A stretch of DNA of 64,000 nt, from positions 1-64,000 of the forward strand of contig JAXGGA010001024.1 of assembly GCA_038373865.1 (NCBI GenBank), given 5' to 3'. The translations under genes and the position numbers were made by a program. Positions 33,601 through 42,600 of this stretch are shown one piece after another. The notes under the pieces are model-generated. The model did not search any database and was not told the DNA's origin. It saw nothing but the letters and a program-made list of their open reading frames with translations. Source of the DNA: Uloborus plumipes (Eukaryota > Arthropoda > Arachnida > Araneae > Uloboridae). How positions within the stretch are numbered: the first letter of the stretch is position 1; the number at the start of each line of letters is the position of its first letter.

Positions 33601-36600
33601 ACCTGCAACACGTAAATATTTCCATAAGGTTGATCTTTTCCATGGGAAGTTTATTCTTTGCTTTACCACAGGGAGTAAGCGGGATAAGGATGGAATTTTT
33701 TTACCTACGTAAAATTCATTCACGATTCTTCGCAGAGTACAGAGGTCAAAATTGTCCAATTTTGCAACAGAACGTTTACGATTTTTTCCAGGAGAAGACA
33801 ACTGTCCACTTGTAGTCACATCTTCACTTTTTATTCTTTGTATTGTTCGCATTGAAACGCCAGTGGCTGTAGCAGCACGTTTTTGTGCTTGGGAAATTGG
33901 AATCAATAATTCCCCTGCTCTGGCTTCATTTTCACAAAATTTAGTGACATTATTTATTATTTCCCTTTCTTTTGAATGAATAATTTTCCCTTTTACTGAC
34001 ATTTTGCGATAAACGCAGACGTTTTTAAAAAGCTTAAGACGTGAGTAGATAGTAGATGAGCGTAGCAAGAGCCTAAAAAAAAAGAGCACTAATTTTTTTT
34101 AAACAAATTCAAACCCACGCCAAGCTGAAGGTTGTCTCATTTACACGTGCGAAACATAGATAAGCGAAGCGAGAAAAAAAAAAAAAAAACACTTAAATTT
34201 TTCCAGAAATTTAAAACCGCGCCAAATTTAAGGTTGCTTTATTTACACGCACGGAACTTTGCTCACCGAACACCCCCGCTTCAAACTTAGATCAGTTCCA
34301 CTCCAAGTGCCTTCTAAATTTGAACGGACAATACCATTGTCAGGAGGTCAGCATTGAACGTGTTAAGGGGAAAAAGAGGGATTCTTTGTTGGCAGAATTT
34401 TTAATCTGTTCCCTAATAGGGGGAAAACTGTTTATTTGAATACTGTTTGAGGCGGTATATTGGACAGTCACAGGATTCTGTGTCGTGGAATGCCTATGTC
34501 TTTTGGGACCATCCCAGTAAAGGCACCAAAGAAAGTGTGATCGTGTTGAACGCGCGTCACAATAACTACTACGTACAAGACGGGGTGGATACGGGTGTCA
34601 TCATGGAGACCAATATACCAGTTAGACAGGTAAGTTGCGTCAAGATTACATAACCGCCAGCGTGGTTATTAAACTCAGATACTGCAGGAGTGTGCCGAGC
34701 ACCTTGTTAAGTGGTCAGAGCAGTGCCACGAATGGTGTAGTCCCGGGTTTGAATCTCGGTCTGGCCATGGGTGTGCTTTCTCGCTCCTGTCCTTATCTAT
34801 TCTTTGTGTGAATGTGTTGTTATGCTGTGAAAGGTTACCTACCCTATAAACGGGTACCTATGGCATACGTCTACTATGGAAGTCGGACTTAAAACCGAAT
34901 TATGATACAGTTGCAAAAAAGTGAAGCAGCGCAGCCCCAATTGCCAGACAACAAGATAACACACCAACTGCAGGATTGTTCTTTTTTAGAACTAATCAGT
35001 TTGGAACAGAAAGTAGCCGAGCTGGAGGTAGATATCATCTTGGCGCTTTTATCTTCTATAGAATTATATTTTCCACCAACTCTGTTACTTCCTATTCCCC
35101 ACCGATGAGCTCTAAAAAGAACTAAATTGTACAATGGAATAACCGAGATGGCGCTATATTGTTTGTATTTTTGCCTTAGGGGCGGTAACTTAATGTTTGA
35201 GAAAAGGATTTTTCAATATGTTAAGCTAACTTATTAATTTACTTTTCCGTTTTGTTCATATTGAGCCTGTTCGTATTGACAAAAAGCTGACTCATGAGAG
35301 GTAATGAGAAAAGTCCTTGTGTTAAGGGAAAAAAGCGATTCAGAATTTTTAATCTGCTCCCTAATATGAGAAAAAACTGTTTAATTGAATACTACTTGAG
35401 ATGGTGTTGAACAGTCGCAGGATGCGATCAAAGATAGCTAGTTCTATTTGAACTCCCTACTAATTGCATATCCTTTGAAAACACGCCCTAGTTATCTCAA
35501 GATTTAAAGAAAAGGATTTTCTTTTTTTAACGGAATAAGAAAATTCTTCATTGTTAAGTGAAAATAGGAGATTTGCTCGGGGCAAAATGTTTAATCTACT
35601 CTTTAATGGGAGGAAAACTGGTTTGTTCAATGCTACTTTTTGGTGATATAGGACAGTTACAGGAAATGATGAAAGTTAGTTCTATCTGAATTCCCTACCA
35701 ATTACATTTCATTTGAAATCGAAACCTAGTTATCTAAAGATATTAATGAAATGCTTCAACTAAGAAAAAATATTTTGTGAAAAGTGCAGTGAGACAAACA
35801 ATACTCAATTTAAACCATGCAAATAAATTTGCAATTACAGAAGTCATTTGACTTCCTCTACACAACTTTAAGTGCTGAGAATATACACCGAATAATTTTT
35901 TAATTTTAATTTTAACTCTCTCGATTGAGCACTCGCAGCATTTTACGGTACATAAACTCTGGTATGTTATCAACAAATAAGTGTAGTGTACAAAAATCGA
36001 AACTGTCTTCTGCATTCCTAAGCCGTTCTGAGTAGAAATGAATGATAAACCAAATGTGTAGCCATTAATATTATAAATCAAAATCATACCTTTCTGAAGC
36101 AAGCACTACATATCTACGAGCATATTATGTGGGCTAAGATGTTTTAAGCTGCAGAATTCTTTAGTCTTATTGATATTCACGATTTATTTTCCCGGAACAT
36201 ATAAACACCAGCAACGATCTAATGCTCTTAATTCGAAAAATAAGCAAAACTAGTTCCCAAATCACGAAGTTTATGAACTCCGGTAAAATAACGATTCCTA
36301 TCTAATTGCAAAATAGCTTTATGAAACGACTTACAAGACCTTTGCAATTCAAATGAAGCATAACGAGGCTCACTCTCATCAGTAAATCTTGTAGTGATTT
36401 CCATGTTATCATTCGATGATGCTTGTGAGGTATTAAAATATTCAAATGAGCATCTGCTTCTAACATTTTATTCAGAAATTTTCTCGTCAGTCATCAAACT
36501 GAGTAGTGATATTTTTAATGAACAATATTTGAAAACTGTTTATATGTTTTTACTAGGAGTGCGACATCGAAGGCAAAACATCGATGTTTCAAGACATCGA

Positions 36601-39600
36601 TGTTGGAAAATAAGGACATCGATGGTATTGATACATCGACCAAAAACATCGATGTTTTCAAACATCAAATTTTCAAAACATCGATTTATTTTTTTTCTTA
36701 ATTGCTTACACATTTGAATGTACAGTTATTCAGTTACTTCCCATTGCAAGCGCCTCTTTAAATCACTCAAGGGGCTATTTTTAAATTGGATTAAATTACC
36801 ACATACTGAAAAATAAGATGCACCTCAGGTGCGATGTCTTGGTGTGAGATACAGTCTACTTGTTTCGCATTTATTAATCATATATGTATTTAATGCGAAT
36901 TATGCATTAATTCATATTTACATTCACTTCAGCCTCCCCCCCCCCCCAAATAGAATAAGGTTTTTTTTAATTGTTGAGCATGTTCCTACTTTGACTGAGC
37001 AATGCCAGAGTTTTTGATTAAGCTTTGGCAATATGTATATTTGAGAACTATATCTTAATATATAAAAATTACGTGTCCCTGTGTTTGTGGCCAATGGACT
37101 CCTCAGCTACTGAACCGATTTTAACCAAATTTTGCACGTAGTTTCAGTTTGGTTCAACTTAAATGATAGGATAGTTTTTATCTCAATTTAGGACCGCAAT
37201 ATATTTTTTATTGCAAATTACCTATTTAGCTACCAGCTTTTCTGTATTCTTGGCTAAGCCTTTTTACTAAACCTTTTTTGACACCTCCATGGCTGAGCGA
37301 CATAAAGCACACGTTCTGGCAGCTTCCAGGGCGCAGTAAACAGGTTGTAAGTTAGCGGTGCTTTGAGTGTTATTTGACTTTTTTGTGAAGTAAATTATAA
37401 ACAAACGCATTACTTTCCTTGAAATTTATATGTGATAAGCTGTCAGAAACGATTGTCAATTAAAAGTTTTTACGCTTCTGAGGCTGAGAGGCGGAAAGCG
37501 CTTGGTGGGATAGCTCCTGGACTGTATTTAAGTGGCTGTTCTTCTTACTACTATTATATATACAAAAGTTTGTTTGGATGGATTTATGGATGGAGCAGTC
37601 CGAAAAAATTATCTTTTTAACTAAGCCTTTTTTGAGCCTCTGTCGCCGGGCGACATAAAGCACATGTTCTGACAGCTTCTGGAGCGCAGTAAAATAGGTT
37701 GTAAATACAGAAACAATAATGGATGATTAATGTAGGGGGTTTTTTTTTTTAGTATTTTCTAATAAAAAAAACTTAATAAATTCAAAAATTTGCTTATTTA
37801 TTGCCTTTAAGGCGGAACAGAGTTCGCCGGGTCAGCTAGTTTATACATAAGGATCATTCACGCAAGCCGGAAATATTTTTTAAATGCTGTCCAATTTAAA
37901 TGGAATCAATTCTTCTAGGTTAAATATTTCAACACTGCACCGAAAAAACCTTTCTGTTAAAATTTGCCATGCAGTGAAGTTCATGGCACCTGTTGATTCT
38001 GTGCACTTGTTGATCGTACATACCCATCTACTACGATAGACAGATTAGTTATTTAGTGATGTGTCGGATATAAGGATCGATATTTGCTTTGAATTTTAAC
38101 GGATCTTAAGTGTACCTTTTCGTCTTTAATGTCTTTACAGGAACATTTAGTCTTTAATTTTATTCATCCGCGGATCTACATTTTCACCTATCTGGTATAT
38201 CGCTAGTTCTACGATATAAGCAACAGCAAATTACTTTACCAATCACAAGCATTTAAAAGAGGCTGGCCTAGTCAACCAAACATGAGATCTTGACGTGAGA
38301 GCATTTTTACTTCTCCATTGTATATTAGATGAACTTAATCCATTATTATTTTTTTTTTTTACACTGTACGAACCCAAATTCTTTCCCCTGTCACTAACAG
38401 TTTGAAGCGTTCTTAAAACATTCACTGAAGCAAACGTTGCTCTAAGTACTTTCAAAGCACCTCGGTTTTAATTTGAATAGTTTTTATACTTTACCTAATA
38501 AAATTGTTTCGTACGTGAAGTAAAATTCAAAATGCAAATAGATAACTAGAACTAATTTCATTTGTTGAAAAAAGATCTTGTATAGTTTTTATGGATATTT
38601 ATTAATTTCAACTACTTTGCTTTAGGTTCGAGAAATGAACAGTGCCTACTTGGAAAACAATACTCATTTAACAGTTCATATTGAATGGCTTGAATCTATG
38701 TTGCTTTTTAGTGCTCTCTATCACAAATATGACGACGTTTGCAGAATACATGGACACCAGATGAAGTGAGTATCCATTCGGTGCGAACGGAGTGCATTGT
38801 TTGTTAATGTGTTTAACCCTCTAGGCTGTGGTTAGCCCGCGATTTCCAAGGGTAATGAAGAAGTAAAAATATTTACTCACTCAGCAATTCTCACATGCCA
38901 TGGTGTAATAATAAAACCTTATTCTGCTATTTCATCGTTTAAATGTCAGGAATGATTTTTCTGAAGCCTTTACATGACCGCACGGCCATTTTACACGCCT
39001 GATACCTCCTAATTAAATTAAGAATTGGTTTCATTTTAAGTGCGTTGATTGTTGTTCAAAAAAATTGAAAAAAGAATTTGCTAAGAAAAAATGTTCTAAT
39101 AAGCGAGAAATCCCCTTATCCGGGATCAAAATAATACAGCTTGGTCCATTGAAAATGTACTATATTAAGCTGGATATTCTTTTAACCAATTATCTAAGCG
39201 GGCTCGACTGTACGCATATTCTTAAGAGACTTCGATAAGAAAATTGAGCAGTTAGAATCTTAATGTGTTGAATGCTGATTTTAGATCGAATGCGAAAACA
39301 ATGAAAGTCTCGTAATTTCTGCCTGCTTATTTCATGCAAACATGATATACAATAAGCAAGGCACAGCTAGCGAAATTGATAAAGGAAGCTTCTTTTGTTA
39401 CTTTAGTTGGTATGACGCCAGATAAATAACACAGGCTACTTCCATCAATACTATTAAGGTGTACGTACCCACTTAAAACCACGAAAATCGACCAAAATGT
39501 TAATATATTTTGGTTGTCTTAAAATGTTCTTCAACCTGCTATCTTTTAGAAAAAAAATACTAAGACGTTGTCAATGTTTGGAATATTTCTCCAGTTATAA

Positions 39601-42600
39601 AGATTTTTCTTGAGGGATGCTTGCCATAGTTGGCAACATGCTTCCAAATCTTTAACCTCAACTTCTGTAGAATCACCTTTTAACGGTGTATTCCTTTCTT
39701 CCAAACATGATTACACATCTATCATAATTATTTTAATACCATCATATTCTACATATTTAAGTGAATGTGGTCTGCCTTAAATCAGAGCTATTAGTTGAAA
39801 ATTGGATCTTTAAACGTCAAAATGTCGGAGAAAAACTTTGTTTTTTGCCCTTTTCTAGTTAAAGTCATTAAAAAAAACCCGCTGCTTTCTCTAGAATCTT
39901 GATTAATGCATATGACATGAAAAATATCGGGAATGGTTTTTGACAGAAATTGTAATTCTAGACAAATTAGATTTTAAATGTCGTGTTTCAAACAATATTC
40001 TAATTATTTCCTTTAATCTCAGTTATTTACTAGTAAATAATTTTTTTTATGATGAGACGGTTTTAAATGTGCACCATTGACCTACTGCTAAAAAAAACGG
40101 GATTTTTATAATGATAAACATTCAAAAATGTATGCAAGTGTGTACGTACTCCTTAAAAGTTATTTCGCAAATCACTGACACCAACAATAATCCCACGCAA
40201 ATGGTACCCCGATAAGTTATACGGTTAAGCGAAAAGTTAAAGACATTGTAGTAAAATGTCTGTTGTCGCTTTGAGGACGTTAGACAATAAAACAATTACA
40301 CTGCAAAAAATAAACAGTTGTTGTTACAGTATAATAATGAAAGCAGATGTTTCAGTTTAAAACTGTAAAAGCATCGTAATAAACTGTTAAAGTATATTTT
40401 ACAGTTTATTACTGTAAAGCTAGCAATTTTGTAGTTTTAATATAAAATTAGCTATGTTATACTGTAAAACAACACTATAATACTGGCAGCAGAGGTTCCA
40501 GTTTAAAACTGTAAAGTGCACAGTAATATGTAAAACTAGCAATTTTACAGTTAATTACTATAAAATTACTATAAAATTAGCTGTATTATACTGTAAAAAT
40601 AACATTTATTTTTAGTGTACCTTCTAATGGAAGAAGATTTTGACAGCTTGGGCAAGATTTTGCTACATCATTAATACCAATAACTTGGATAAACTTAAGT
40701 GAATGATAAAGCACAGCGATGCACATTTCAAATCTTAAATTTACAAAAACAGCATTTACCTATTATAGATAGTTATACTACAGTCTATCTGGCACAATTT
40801 CCCCCCTGCAGAGACAAGCTCACTTTATTCTATGATACATCTTATGAGATTATTCAGCAAAAACTAAATCATTAAAAGCAGTTAAAAAAAACTAGAAATA
40901 ACTATCATGGTAATGTTTTGCCATTGGAGTCTCGGCGATAAAGTTCGTTATCTATTTCGCAAAAGAAAATGGGAAAGATAGAAATATACTAAAGAAAAAT
41001 TATTGATTTTGTATTAAGCATCTATTTTTCATACTCAAAGTGTCGAACAAAAATTCTTATTCTAGTATTATAATGGGTGGGAAATGTTTGAAATATGAAA
41101 TAGAAACGCTAAGAATTAAATCGGATATATGTTTTTTAGTCCAGAGTTATTTATTTGAGGAATCATATAATTTAATTTAACATTAATTCACTATTATAGT
41201 CCTAAAATAGGGGTCAAATGTTAGTAGCTTAGGAATTACACTTGAATTTTTTTTCGTTTTAATGAGTACTATTATTGAATACTTAACAATTATATAATTT
41301 GGAAGTTTAAAATTAACGCTTTAGATTAGAAATAAAAGCGTGATAACCGTGCAGTTACAATTTATTTTCTATATTAAAATTTAAGTTTCCCCACACTGTA
41401 ACTTAATTCGATATTTAGCAAATGTTTTGAACATTCATCTAATATTCAACTTAATGAATTTATTTGTCAAACACCTTAGAAATAAAAAGCAATAATAAAA
41501 GTGAGATATTTTTTCTTATTTTGTTTCTCAAGTTTGCTCACAGTTTGAGAATAACAGACAATAAAAGCAGAAAGCACTATGACATTAAAAGTAAAAGCTA
41601 TACAGTTTAAACACATTTACTAGTTTTAGTATTATAGATGATACTTGAATTAAATTCTTGCAATGCATTTTTTTTGTGGCTAAGTTCTCTAAAATATTTT
41701 AAGATATAACAGTATTAGATAAAGCAAATACAACTTGCTTTAAAGTGTTTCGACATGGTTTTTAGTGTGTTTTAAGTTGCAAAGAAGTTTGATAACATCG
41801 ACAAAGGAAAGAAATTTAAACAAAAAAAAACCTTTAATAAACATTGAAGTGGTTTTTTCCAATATAAAACACAATTTCATTTCATAACGTTGAAAAGCCT
41901 GACGAACAATTTCGTTTAACATTATGTTTTGTTAAAAACAATTAAATTGACAATGATTAAAGTCATTATTTTGTTTTGTTCTTATATTTCTAGTTAAAAA
42001 TAAACGATGAAGTTTTATGCCTGTTATTTTAATATAAATTTTTAGCTGTGTTGTGAAATGTAAGTTGGTCGACAATTTCAAACCGTGGAAGCATAAAATC
42101 GGGCGATGATATTAACAGCTTCCTCGTAAATTTGCTGCAAAAAGAACAGAAAAAAAAAACCTACTAGCATAATCAAAAATGCTCTGTGAAAGCTGTTAAT
42201 AATTCCCAAAAAGTTTCTTATGAAGTTCTGAGAGGAGATACAGTGTCAGTGTTCAAATACCATGTTCTTAAATAAATTTCGAAGAGTGTTAAGGAACATG
42301 ATGAGGTAAGTAACTGTCTAAAACAGTTGTATTTTATTTAAACCCCACCAGTCACCACCGTACCTACCCTAATGAGGGTTTAACCGGATGTGGTGAATGG
42401 GAGGAAAAGAAAAACCAACGAACGATCAAGCGCCCATTGGGAAACGTACGTAAACTAGACATTATTTTACACAGAGAAACGCATAAAATGCTTCAAAAAA
42501 ATTTGATATGTACAGAAACAGGCAATAATATTTTCTATTAAAGTTTTTAGGCGGGAAATTTGAAATATTTTATTTGAGTGCTGAGTAAAAATATTATTTT

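Larger units (their letters stand above)
30380..34362 (-). mobile_element. TTAA-flanked DDE transposon with intact DD82E transposase
   Basis: TTAA at 30376-30379 and 34363-34366 flanks a 3983 bp insertion. Both ends begin CACGTT when read inward; similarity beyond that is weak. Subterminal repeats (ACGCCAAGCTGAAGGTTG / GCGCCAAATTTAAGGTTG) lie at about 34110-34260. A related TTAAGTTGGCGCG block lies in the left part near 30593. One transposase gene fills 32668-34002. Intronic duplications nearby preserve related empty sites that confirm the ends. The superfamily is uncertain. Confidence 0.85.
34363..35740. repeat. Tandem intron/exon duplication units of the MATH gene
   Basis: Blocks such as tttttaatctg(t/c)tccctaat, ggaaaactg, and (ggacagt/gaacagt)c(a/g)cagga recur at about 34400-34475, 35350-35420 and 35585-35660. 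The phrase tttgttcatattgagcctg occurs near 30132 and 35254 and, diverged, near 30293. The phrase tagttctat(t/c)tgaa(c/t)tccc recurs at about 35438 and 35675. Together with the exon relics they form a ladder of five or six partial units interrupted by the TTAA transposon and a SINE-like insertion. Confidence 0.75.

Noticed and set aside
32711..33979. Plus-strand open frames opposite the transposase
   Set aside because: They are antisense shadows of the intact transposase gene.
38814..38840. TTAACCCTCTAGGCTGTGG as a TTAA-element terminus
   Set aside because: No matching inverted end followed by TTAA was found downstream, so it was not called as an element.
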